From contig CM060697.1 of assembly GCA_030686995.1 (NCBI GenBank), positions 101,836,772-101,900,771 of the forward strand: 64,000 nucleotides of DNA, in the 5' to 3' direction. Below are positions 33,881 to 44,187 of this stretch, in pieces (position 1 is the first letter of the stretch; each line of letters begins with the position of its first letter). The stretch comes from Artemisia argyi. Its lineage: Eukaryota > Streptophyta > Magnoliopsida > Asterales > Asteraceae. Below the pieces are notes generated by a model. That model was not told the DNA's origin. It searched no databases and worked only from the letters and a program-made list of their open reading frames with translations. A program made the translations under genes and the position numbers.

Positions 33881-36709
33881 ACCACAATTTCCCCCCCGGA
33901 CCCTATTGGTGCTGAAGACCCGGGCCTAGAAGAGCATTGTTGTTTTGAACTACATTTACTTGACACATTGCTTTCTAGAGGAATACACACTGTCAAATCC
34001 ATCCCTCCTAAATGCCGGTTGGGCTTTTCTCGCGTCTTGAAAGAAGCTCTTGATAAGGTGACATGCACTCCTAAAGATATTTCTTGTTGGGTTGGCCTGC
34101 TTGTATTGCCTCTTTGTCTTCTTAAAGCCTTTGCTCCTAGGAGTAACATGGAATGCAGGTCTGCCATCAAGCGCCAACGCCAAGAAGAATATATCGCTAA
34201 TGCTATTCGTTCCTGGAGTACGCCTGGTGGTAGTTTGCAACTTGTTAGGGAGGTTCTAGCTGAACCCCCTCCTGCATGGTCTAATATTGATGAGGATAAC
34301 ATGGACTTGGGGGAGCACAATGTCAAGCAATGTAGGAGGAAAATTTGTGATGGTCATTTCTCCGCGGCCGTCAGGGTTCTCTCTTCTTCTGGGGTTGCTC
34401 CCTATAATGACACTACCCTTGAGGACCTAAAGGCTAAGGACCCTTTCAAGTCTACCCCTTCCCTACCAGATAACTCCATTGATCATCATAACCTTAACGC
34501 ATCCCCTGTTGTGGTGCTGGATATGATCAAGAGCTTTCCTCGTGGCACATCTTGTGGGCGTGATGGCTTACGTGCACAGCACCTTTTAGACTATCTCAGT
34601 GGTGCTACTGTGGCTATTTCTGATGAGTTAATCACTTCTATCACTCATGTGATAAACCTTTTTCTTGACGGAAAATGCCTGAGGTCGCTGGGAGAGTACA
34701 TTGCTAGTGCCCCTCTCACACCGCTGATTAAACCTGGGGGTGGTATTCGCCCCATTGCCGTGGGGACGATTTGGAGGCGTTTAGTCTCCAAGGTAGGTGC
34801 TTCTTTGATCGGACACTCCTTAGATGGATATTTAAATGACCTCCAGTTTGGTGTCGGGGTACCTGGTGGGGGAGAGGCCATTCTTCATGCTGTGAATAGG
34901 TTCATTGAAGATCGAGGCGATGAGGAGGGTCTGCCAATGTTATTGGTGGACTTCCAAAATGCCTTCAATTTGGTGGACCGAGAGGCTATGTTACGAGAAG
35001 TCCGCTTACATTGCCCCACTATTTCACGCTGGGTTGAATTTTGTTATGCCAGACCAGCTAGATTATATTATGGGGAACACACACTTTGGTCACATCAAGG
35101 TGTGCAACAGGGGGATCCACTTGGACCTCTTCTCTTTGCCTTAGTCCTACATCCCCTGGTGTGTAAGGTTAAAGACTCCTTCAGTCTGTCCTTTCAAGCT
35201 TGGTATCTAGATGACGGCACTATCATCGGAGATACTTTGGTTGTGGGGAAGGCTCTGGAGCTGATTATGGAGGATGGGCCACCACGGGGCCTGCACCTTA
35301 ATGTGAATAAGACTGAGATTTTCTGGCCTAAAGAAGACCCCCGAAGCAGGCTTGTGAATGTTTTCCCACCTAATATCGCTCGCCCTATGCACGGTGTTAA
35401 GTTACTTGGTGGACCCGTTAGTGCGGACTTGGAGTTTAGCGGTGATTTGGCCATGAAACGGGTTGCCAAAACCATCGAGCTTATGGAGGCTGTCGCTAGA
35501 CTTAAGGATCCCCAATGTGAATTATTGCTCTTACGAGCTTGTGCCGGCATTTCAAAGTTATATTTCTCTATGCGCACATGCTCTCCTAGGGCCTTTGAGC
35601 GAGCCCGTGTTGCATTCGATGGGGCATTGCGTTCCTCCCTCTGGACCTGGATTTGGTGACTGGCAATGGAGGTTGGCTACATTGCCATTTTCTTTTGGGG
35701 GCTGGGTGTATATTCAGCGGGGGATACGTTGAACTATGCCTTCCTTGCGTCTAGACTCCAAACTACCAAGCTACAGACTAAGCTTCTAATGCACTCTGGT
35801 ATGGTAACCTCTGGCCGTCCCTTCGATGAGGCCTTGTGCGCGTTTAATGCGAAAATGGAGACCGACCTTTTGAGTAACCCAGATGAGATCGCTGCCCCCA
35901 AACTCATGAAGAAACTGGCAGATATATATTTCAAACGTGTTACCCAAAAGGCTGAGTCCACATTTTGTCTTTCCCCTCGGCAAATGGTACTCTGGAGGTC
36001 GCAAAAAGAGGATCACACATCAGATTGGCTTAGGGTGGTCCCGATATCCGGGTTAGGACAAACTCTGAATGCTAGAACTTATAGATGCATTTTATGTTAT
36101 CGGCTAGGGGTTCCCCTATTCTCTGTTCAGGGGCCGTGCTCAGCGTGCTCTAAGGTTTTCGCCGGTGATATTTATGGGGACCACGCTGTTTCGTGTGCTG
36201 GCACAATTGGTGTTAAACATCGTCACAACATAGTGCGGGATACTCTGCTTGACATCTGTTCTCGATCCGGGGTCTCGGCTCGCAAGGAGGTCGACATCGG
36301 GTTGGTTGGAGAAAGAGAGCAAGTCTTAAGGCCAGCAGACATTTTGCTCTATTCCTGGGATGAAGGGAAGGATGTGTGTGTTGATCTAACGGGATCATCA
36401 ACCCTCACGCAAACCGGCATGATTGACTTTGTGCCGGGGGGCGTTGTGACTGATGCCGCAAAACGCAAACGGGTCAAATATGGGGCTAAATGTGCAAATA
36501 TGGGATATGGGTTTACCCCTTTCTCATTTTCCTCTTTAGGGGAACTCGAGACAGAGGCGGTGGCCCTACTTAAGCGGATCCAGAAGTTTTCCATCACTCA
36601 AGACATTGGGGCGCGTGCTGCAAACTATATCTTCAATAGGATTAGTTTTGCTATTGCTAAAGGCGTGGGGGCTCAGTTAGTGTCGAGGCTCCCCACCAAT
36701 TTCTTGTAA
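33881..36709 (+). pseudogene. Non-LTR reverse transcriptase with C-terminal restriction-like endonuclease (frameshifted)
   Basis: The first open stretch runs 33881-35659 with no ATG at its start. RT motifs are LLVDFQNAFNLVDRE (motif A, ~34937), QGVQQGDPLGPLLFALVLHP (motif B, ~35095), WYLDDGTIIG (motif C, 35201), LHLNVNKTEIFWP and VKLLGGPV (thumb side). Around 35630-35700 the frame shifts twice, passing through a short GPGFGDWQWR segment into 35666-36709. That part has a CCHC finger (CSACSKVF...GDHAVSC, ~36137), then RPADILLYSWDEGKDVCVDL (~36331), a PD-(D/E)xK-like pattern, and ends RLPTNFL. A CCHC finger followed by PD-(D/E)xK is the layout of R2/R4-type endonucleases, which nick the target to prime reverse transcription. 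No APE endonuclease, RNase H or gag is visible. The two frameshifts make this copy inactive. Confidence 0.82.
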
Positions 36710-36737
36710 TCCTATTGGTTTTGTTATAATGAAAGTG

Positions 36738-36783
<46 letters not shown>
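36738..36783. repeat. (ATA)n microsatellite, 3' tail of the RT element
   Basis: A 46-bp (ATA)n run starts about 28 bp after the RT stop codon. Non-LTR elements commonly end in A-rich or microsatellite tails. Confidence 0.93.
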
Positions 36784-36785
<2 letters not shown>

Positions 36786-36975
36786 GTGTTTTTGTCATTT
36801 TATCCCATTAAATAAGCATTTTAACAGTCAACTGACGGAGTTATTGGTCAAGGGACCAAACCCGTATGGGTTGAAAACCACGGGGACCAAACTCGATGAA
36901 AATTAACGGCATGGACGATTCTTGATTGACCCGACAAACCACAGGGACGATTTATGATATTTACTCTATTATTTA

Positions 36976-37174
36976 TACAAATAATCAATCTCATAATGTT
37001 GTAAGCATGATTTGAACCTATAATCATTTAGTTAAAAAAATTCTCACATGTGAAATACGATTAGGATACAAGCCATTTGTTAGTTGTGGTTAGATTAACA
37101 AGAAGAAAATTCAACAATACGATATAGGTCGCGTTTGTTGTATTAAACTTTTTTCATGACACATTCATTCTCTA
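36976..37174. other. AT-rich spacer, nothing recognised
   Basis: About 200 bp between the second MULE and the Tourist-like MITE pair, with no frame or repeat that I recognise. Confidence 0.4.
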
Positions 37175-37773
37175 TTAGAGCATTGGGTGTGGTCGTGCCA
37201 TGGCTTCAAGCCGTGACACAAAAAGTACTGTCACGTCAGCAAAAATCTTCAAGTCACCAGAAATGCCACGACACCACATTTTGCCCGTAACCGTTGGCAC
37301 CAAAAATTCTTGTGCCGTCTACCTTTTTTTAATACATAAAATAAAATATACACGGTATAAACTAAAATAAACTTCATTTACATAAAATAAAACATTACAT
37401 TAGCTAATCTTAAGAGTTTTTCTAAACTTGGGTTGAAAGTGTAAATTTTGTAAACCCTATTTGTACTTTATAAAATGAAACTAAAAGTTTATGATGAAAA
37501 TGTAAAATATATACTCGGTAAAACATTAAGGTGTAAAATGACTGTTTCCTATATTAATCATCTTCCTCATCTATAGATCTAGCAAATACAAAAAGTGCAG
37601 TGTTCTTCTCCATCGTGTACAACGATTTGCCAATAAAAAAAAAATAGTGACGGTGTGGGCTGGTGGTGACGGTGCGACCCACGATGGCGCCACTTCTAGT
37701 ACGGTGCGTTGTGACCTTTTTTGTGCTGGTGGTGATGGCGCCAGCGATGACACCACCACACCCCTCGCTCTAA
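37175..37773. mobile_element. Tourist-like (PIF/Harbinger) MITE 1
   Basis: Ends are GAGCATTGGGTGTGGTCGTG (37178) and the inverse of GAGCGAGGGGTGTGGTGGTG (ending 37770). TTA precedes and TAA follows. It has inner GGTGGTGACGGTG words and no ORF. Confidence 0.65.
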
Positions 37774-38033
37774 GAGCATTAGGTACCGTTGGTGCCATGG
37801 CTCCAAGCCGTGGGCATTTTTTGCTGCCACGTCAGCAAAAAGCTTCACGGCACCAGAAATCCCACGACACAACATTTCAGGGGTATCCGTTGGCACCAGA
37901 ATTTCTGGTGCCGTCGGCCATTTTTTTTCTTTTACATAAAATTAAACATATACAATATTAACTAAAATAAACTCCATTAAAAAAAAAAAAAAAAAAAAAA
38001 AAGCTTTACAATTAAAAAAAAAATGGTTGTATG

Positions 38034-38078
<45 letters not shown>

Positions 38079-38214
38079 AGGAAGTATAACTTATACTTAG
38101 TCCAAAGCCCAAATACACACAAAAAAAATGTTCAAAGCCCAAGTCCAAAAATGAAAAAAAAAAAAAATGGGTCGTCTTCTTCCTGCTGCTACCTGCAAAA
38201 CACAGCCAAAAAGG

Positions 38215-38246
<32 letters not shown>

Positions 38247-38286
38247 ACAAACACAACACAACTTCCTGCCGTGGCCCAAATCAACG

Positions 38287-38323
<37 letters not shown>

Positions 38324-38436
38324 AGCGATGGCGCTGAGCCATCACCACAACGCGAGCACCGGTATGGTGCGTCGTCGATATTTCTTGGCTGGTGGTGATG
38401 GCGCCAGCCACCAGCCCACCGTACCCCATGCTCTAA
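37771..38436. mobile_element. Tourist-like (PIF/Harbinger) MITE 2, abutting MITE 1
   Basis: Ends are GAGCATTAGGTACCGTTGG (37774) and the inverse of GAGCATGGGGTACGGTGGG (ending 38433). TAA lies on both sides (37771-37773 and 38434-38436), a canonical 3-bp duplication. The interior has long A-runs (37979-38000, 38034-38076, 38217-38245, 38287-38321). Confidence 0.68.
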
Positions 38437-38715
38437 AGCACTAAAAGTCTAAAACCCCATTCAGAAATACTAATGTATTTTATTTTCTAAAGTCCATAAA
38501 TCATACTAGAATATCTTTGTAATGTGATTTATATAATGTACCTGGAGCCCGGATGTATGTTATCTTTCGGCAGCTTTAACTTTTAGTAATCGTTATCTTT
38601 ATCTTTGATCCAAAAATCATATCCTATTTTGATTTACCATAACACACAAAAGATGAGATTCATGAATAACTCATACATTTCATATAATATATCAACCAAT
38701 CATAGGTACCCATTT

Positions 38716-39090
38716 ATATTTTCCATATTTTTTTTCAAAACAACATATCTTGTAAACGGTAAATCTTCAAGTTACAAAAAAAATACCATCGCGACGAGAA
38801 TTAAATTATCTTTCTATAGATATTTATTGTTATATACTTTCGACTAACTTTTTTTTTTTTAATTTCCGCCCAGAAAGAATCATATATGATTCGTAAAAAT
38901 CATATATGATTCGATTCTTACGAATCATATATGATTTTTCTGGGCGAAAAAAAAATTCATCGAAAAAAAAAATCGTCGAAAGTATATAACAATGCATGTC
39001 TATAGAAAGATAATTTAATTCTTGTCGCGATGATATTTTTTTGTAACTTGACGATTTACGGTTTGCGAAATATTTAAGTTTTAAAAAAAG
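38716..39090. repeat. Long palindrome / foldback element
   Basis: The arms, about 38716-38902 and 38912-39090, are inverted copies. Shared blocks include AGAATTAAATTATCTTTCTA and GTTATATACTTTCGAC, with some mismatches. The centre holds four copies of the palindromic word ATCATATATGAT. It would fold into a ~180-bp hairpin. No target duplication is identified. Confidence 0.75.
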
Positions 39091-39335
39091 AATGAAAGTT
39101 TATTTTTTTTATTTTGATAAAAAAAATGAGTGGCTAAAATTGTCTGATGGATTTTATGGTAAAATTTGGATCTATAAAGAAATTTTGGCTAACACACAAA
39201 TCGTGCCTTGTTGTATTCTAAACAAGGAAACGAGAACGTTAAAGAATGATCTTGAACAAAATTATGGTCTCTAGAATTTAAGTTTTCAAGTTTTAAATGT
39301 GATTTTTGAAATTTCTACTACTAACATACCTAAAT
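39091..39335. other. Spacer with a short chance ORF
   Basis: A 60-residue frame (39092-39274) has no recognisable domain. It is AT-rich intergenic sequence. Confidence 0.35.
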
Positions 39336-39782
39336 GCAAGGTTATAAAAGGTATAAGGCGTGGCGTGACGGCATGGTCGCGCCTCAAACCTTACACGTCA
39401 TGGCGGAGTCTTTGCGTTTTTTAAAGCGTCAATAAAGCGGCAAAACAATATTTATATATTTATGTATTTATAATTTTAGATCACATTACTCGTACTATAT
39501 TAGACATTTAAACTAATACTTACTACTATATACTTACCAGACTCATATATCAAATTGCCCAAATTCCAAATACTGGTTATAGAAAAAAAAAAAAAAAAAG
39601 CTGGTTCAAAAAGTGGCGTCATGCTTTATTAAAAGGAGCGCATTTTCTCGCTTTATTTCACGCATTTTTACGCTACGCATAGATCAGCCTCCAAAATCCA
39701 TTTCGTGGCGACGAGGCCATGCCTCGCGCCTTTGCGACACATTTACAGCACTTTGGCGCGCTTTTTAAAACCGTGCCTAAAT
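39330..39782. mobile_element. MITE with GCAAGGTT/GCACGGTT ends
   Basis: CTAAAT lies outside both ends (39330-39335 and 39777-39782). The left end GCAAGGTTATAAAAGG matches the reversed right end GCACGGTTTTAAAAAGC. Subterminal GGCGTGGCG-like words are inverted. This looks like a widespread plant MITE type; the superfamily is uncertain. Confidence 0.6.
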
Positions 39783-41514
39783 TTGATTAGTCTTATGTTT
39801 TGGTTACGTAAAAACATATCAAGTTGGTTTGCACGTAGTCAAACTTTTACCATCTTTTAAAACATCCTTTCTCAATGAAAAGACATAAATATTTAATAAA
39901 TATACAAATTTTAAAAATGTATTATGTGTCAACACAAGACATCATCGTAATTGTTTTGTAATCTCAACCATTATTTTCAGGTTTGGCGCAAGTGTCCATG
40001 AAAACAAATATAGAGAATCTTTTTTGTTTGGTTTCAAGATGATTAAGATAAAGAAGATAGTAGAATATTTGAATCTTTTAGGTGACATTTTTGTGTGGCC
40101 TTTGTATTTTTGGGTTCTTTTTGGCCTCAAATCCTTTAACCAAGTCGATACAAGTAAATCCATACAAACAAAATTAACTGTGAAACTATGAAAAAAGTTT
40201 GTTCAAAAAAAGAAAAACTTTGAAAGAAGAAATTTATATCAAAAATAGCAAGTTGCAAGAGAAAAAAACAAACAAACAAACAAATCTTCGTTATTTCATT
40301 ACACATTCATATGTGAGTATGTGACGTCGTTTTTAAAAAAACCTTTTAATCAAAAAATAATGGATACTCATCCTAGGGTCTGTTTGGCAAGAGCTGTTTT
40401 AGAGCTTTTTAAGAGCTATTAGTTTTTTATTCGAACAAACAGCTCTTTCATATTTATTAGCTCGGTTTGGATGCACAGGCTACAAGCTTTTAATTGTAAC
40501 AAACAGCTATAAAATAGAGCGTTCTAAAAATAATGAGTTGTTAGAAAATAAATTTACCCATTTACCCTCTAACCATATACATAAATCACGTACCCTTTCC
40601 CATAACCCTAATTCTCTTCTCTTCAAACAACAATACAAGGCCGTCACATTACAACCATACTGCACGTACAGGCTGTACAACCATTCTCTTCTCTTCTACG
40701 TTTTTCACCTGTAAGATATTAGCATTCTATACTATACAATTTTGTTAGCATAAGAAAAGTTTTCTTTGCATGTAAATGAGTTATGTGATTAATTTCGATG
40801 ACCACCTACTAAACTGAAATCGGATCCTCTGTTGGTGTTTTGACAAAAGGGGTTTCAGCCTAGCGATTTGTTCATGACTAGTTAATTTGTTTGCGCGATT
40901 TAGTTACACTAGGTTAGGATATATTTATTTGATTAAGCGATTGATGCATGTGTTATATAGAGAAAATAATGCTTGTCTTCTGATCTAATTTGCTTATATA
41001 CATGCTGCATATTGATATTAGTGACATATTTGTTCGTTAAAGATTGCAAGTAAAGTTGTATTGTCATGAACAAACTGTCATGAACAACTCACAAATAGTA
41101 GTACACAAGTCTTGAACAACTCACAAAAAGTAATTTGATAAAAAATAGCTACATGAACCTGTCTATGAGTTAGAAAGTTAGTTAAAATGTCGGCAACTGG
41201 ACAGTGCCTTAACGCATCACAAGTGAGTTAATTGTTGATCCAGTTTAAATATTATTTTAAGTTTGTTGTTATTAAACTAAATGACCTGTGTACTACTATT
41301 TGTGAGTTGTTCATGACATTTTGTTCATGCTGCATATTGATATTAGTGGCATATTTGTTCATGACAGTTTAAATATTAGTGACATAATTGTTGATTCGGT
41401 TTCGCCATTCTATAGTTTGTGAGTTGTTCATGGTCTCATTTGATTAGTTATATGTTTTAGCTTTTGTGTAGTATTTTTCTTTAATATGTTGTTATTATAT
41501 GAATAAACTTCTAG
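39783..41514. other. Intergenic; left end of a PIF-like element near 40376
   Basis: GGGTCTGTTTGGCAAGAGC at about 40376 resembles PIF/Harbinger termini and starts a region leading to the Myb-like ORF at 41515. The matching right end was not found. The rest is AT-rich without genes. Confidence 0.4.
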
Positions 41515-42257
41515 ATGGCTCCAAGTAATAAAAAGGCGAAAAAAGACAAATGGTCAGAAGAGCAGACGTTAGCCTTGTGTGAATTCTTAAACAAATATGT
41601 AAACGAACATGGTCGAAACGTACAGTTTAAATGGGTCGAAATTCAACCAAAATTTGCAAAACTTTTTAACCGCACGTTTGTTAGTGAAAAAGCTTTAAAG
41701 AACAAGTTCGACGGAATGAAGAGAGAATACAATCTTTGGAAGTTGCTAAAGAATGGCGAAACTGGTCTATGATGGGATGCAAGTGCAAATAAACTTGATT
41801 GTTCAGATGAGTGGTGGGACAAGAAAATTAAGGTAAACTAATAATAGCCCTTTTATAAATAAAATACCATATCATATTCTTACTATAATCATTTTGGGAT
41901 CTAATGGGTCACTATTAAATTGTGTAGGAGGACCCAAATTTTAAAAAACTTCAAAAAAACAACCGTCTTTGGAGTTACAATATGCGTGGGATCAACTTTA
42001 TGGAGATGCTGTTGCTGGAGGTGAAGATTGTGTATCAACCTCAATGGATGCAAAGGCTTTCAAGAAGGTGCATAATAAGAATGTCGATGTTGAAGATGTT
42101 AAAGATGTTGAGACTTGAGAGTGATGATGATGATCTATTTGTCTACACACTTGCATTAGGAGTATCTAATAAGGATGTTGGGGAGCATTTTCAACGTTCT
42201 GGATTAAAATTAAATACAATTTCTATATTTCAATCTGACAATAGCAACATAGCCTAA
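41515..42257 (+). pseudogene. PIF/Harbinger remnant: Myb/SANT-like ORF plus transposase scrap
   Basis: 41515-41772 starts with ATG and encodes 85 residues of a Myb/SANT-like DNA-binding domain (KWSEEQTLALCEFLNKYVNE ... KALKNKFDGMKREYNLWKLL), cut by a TGA. After a probable intron (about 41833-41927), 41928-42110 continues the family pattern, including a QLYGDAVAGGEDC-like word. Further on, ALGVSNKDVGEHFQRSG (about 42155-42210) is the N-terminal FQRSG motif of Harbinger transposases. The order, Myb-like protein then transposase scrap, indicates an internally deleted PIF/Harbinger element in which the DDE part is gone. Confidence 0.65.
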
Positions 42258-42712
42258 TTTTGAAAAGAAAAAAATAGTCTAAAAAAACAAAATTATTTTC
42301 ATATTTTCATTTTCTATCATAGATAATTGCTAAAAAAGGTACTTACTTTTTACAAACTTCTTGTCGATATAATGAGATCTAAAAATGTCATAGGCCAATC
42401 AAAGTGGCTAAGTGAATGTCTGGACTCTGGACAAAAATGGCCTTCATTTTGTACCAATCAATTTTGTGGTCTCTTTTTTAAATTAACTGTGTCATTATTG
42501 TTAAATGTTTCTAAAACTAGTTTTCAATATCTATATCGTGGAAAATTAACTATGGAAATATTGTTTTAGATTGTATAAAAGTGTGATAATTGGGATTTTG
42601 TCAAAGTGTCAAATGTTTTAAAAAGGATTTTGGTGTGTGACATCAAAATATTATTTGGTTCAGTGAACTTATTTAATAAGCTGAACTCACAACAAGAAAA
42701 TATCTTGTTTTA

Positions 42713-42749
<37 letters not shown>

Positions 42750-42971
42750 TTTTTCTCTCTTTTGAGATAACTTGTATTAAGATATTAGTATGTTATAGTA
42801 GTCAGTAGTCACGATACTGAATGAAAATAGTCGATTTCATGTTAATTATGGTTGAAGTAGCAATGACCACTTTTAAGTTAAGTATACGAATATCCGTGTA
42901 AAATGACGGTGTATAGCGATAAATAATTTTGCGAAATCGTGAATTTGGTTTGACCATTGATTCAAAATTTG

Positions 42972-43009
<38 letters not shown>

Positions 43010-43600
43010 CAAATAGCGTGTTTTTTAAATTAATAGCGTGTGTTTTTAAAAAGTTTTCAAGTTTAAAACTAATTAAGAAAATACATAATTTATGTTGCCA
43101 AGTTTTTACGGTAAAAAGTTGTCGAGTTTAATAGGTATTTAGGAGTACTTTAGACAAACTACAATAATTAAGTTTTCAATGTTCAAGATTTCAAGATTCA
43201 AAATTAGTTATTCATGCTTTATAAATTGTATAGATCGTGTTATTGTGCTTTATTGGTTGATAAGGTCATCGATGAAATGAAGTAGCTCGTGGAGGCATTT
43301 GAACAAAAAAAATTATTATAAAAGCATCAAGTGTCTTGGCTTAAGTCATGACATTTTTAAGTGTCACGTTATGTCACATTAACATTTTCTTGTTTCACTT
43401 CTTTTTATCAATCACACATTCAAAAACACCTTCTTCATGGCGCAAATCAAAATACCACTTTTGAAACCTATCATTTTCTTTTATTTTTCAATTTTTTAAA
43501 ACAAACTAATTTTTATTTCACTAAAACATTACAAATTACATAACTTATTATATACCAACTAATTACACAATTATTTTAAATAGATATGCACAGTACTTTG
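42258..43600. other. AT-rich intergenic with two poly-T tracts
   Basis: T-runs of ~30 bp lie at about 42717-42748 and 42974-43004. No gene or bounded element is seen. Confidence 0.5.
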
Positions 43601-43604
43601 AAAC

Positions 43605-43915
43605 CCGGGTCGACCGGTTCCGGTAAAAAAAACGGGTAAAAAAACCCGGGTTTCTAAAACCGGGTTAACCGGTTAGACCCGCCGGGTTTTGAGTGACCCG
43701 GGTCAACCCGGTTCACGAAACCTGGCCGGGTTTCGTTTTTTCAAAAAATTTTAATAAAAACCCGGTGTGACCCGGTGGTCGAACCGGTTGACCCGGTCAA
43801 AAAAATAAAAAGATAATAAATTGAAAACCGGGTTGACCCGGCGGTCGAACCGGTTGACCCGGTGCCCGGTGACTCAACCGGGTCGATTTCGAACCCGATT
43901 TTCAAAACATTGGAT
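43605..43915. repeat. CCGGGT/ACCCGG-rich inverted repeat element
   Basis: Dense copies of AACCCGGGT, ACCGGTT and GTTGACCCGG lie in both orientations. The outer words GAAACCCGGGTCGACCGG and CGGGTCGATTTCGAACCCG are inverted. It is probably a MITE-like simple-sequence element. Confidence 0.5.
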
Positions 43916-43937
43916 ATGCATAAATGAGAGTTCAAAC

Positions 43938-44187
43938 TTAGGGGGTGCTTGGTAAGGGGGTTAAGGGGGTGGGGAATGGGTAAGGAATTCAAAAGGGTCC
44001 ACCTCACTCAAATTAGGTGCTTGGTTAGGGGTGTGCAAATGTATTGATTATCCCATAGTGGGTAATCAACATTATAGAGTAAATTGAGGGGTAAGGTATT
44101 GATTACCCACATCACTCAATCATTTGCATTCCCTTTCCCTTTTCTTTTACCTTTACATTTTCCCACTTTGAACCAAACGGACCCTTA
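43938..44187. mobile_element. Short MITE with TTA duplication
   Basis: GGGGGTGCTTGGTAAGG at the left end, and the inverse of GGGTCCGTTTGGTTCAAA at the right end. TTA lies outside both ends (43938-43940 and 44185-44187). It has no ORF. Confidence 0.62.

Larger units (their letters stand above)
32157..36975. mobile_element. Second MULE carrying an RT gene
   Basis: The 9-bp duplication TATTATTTA flanks the element (32157-32165 and 36967-36975). The inverted ends are ~149 bp (32166-32314 and 36820-36966) and begin GAGTTAATGTC and GAGTAAATATC. They share long runs such as GGGTCAATCAAGAATCGTCC and ACGGGTTTGGTCCCTTGACC. No MULE transposase is inside. Without the RT insertion it would be about 1.3 kb, a non-autonomous element. 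Confidence 0.88.

Noticed and set aside
34645..36597. Minus-strand ORFs opposite the RT gene
   Set aside because: They have no domains and are shadows of the plus-strand frames that carry the RT and endonuclease motifs.
38031..38444. Lysine-rich ORF
   Set aside because: It is the translation of long poly-A runs inside a Tourist-like MITE, with no coding signal.
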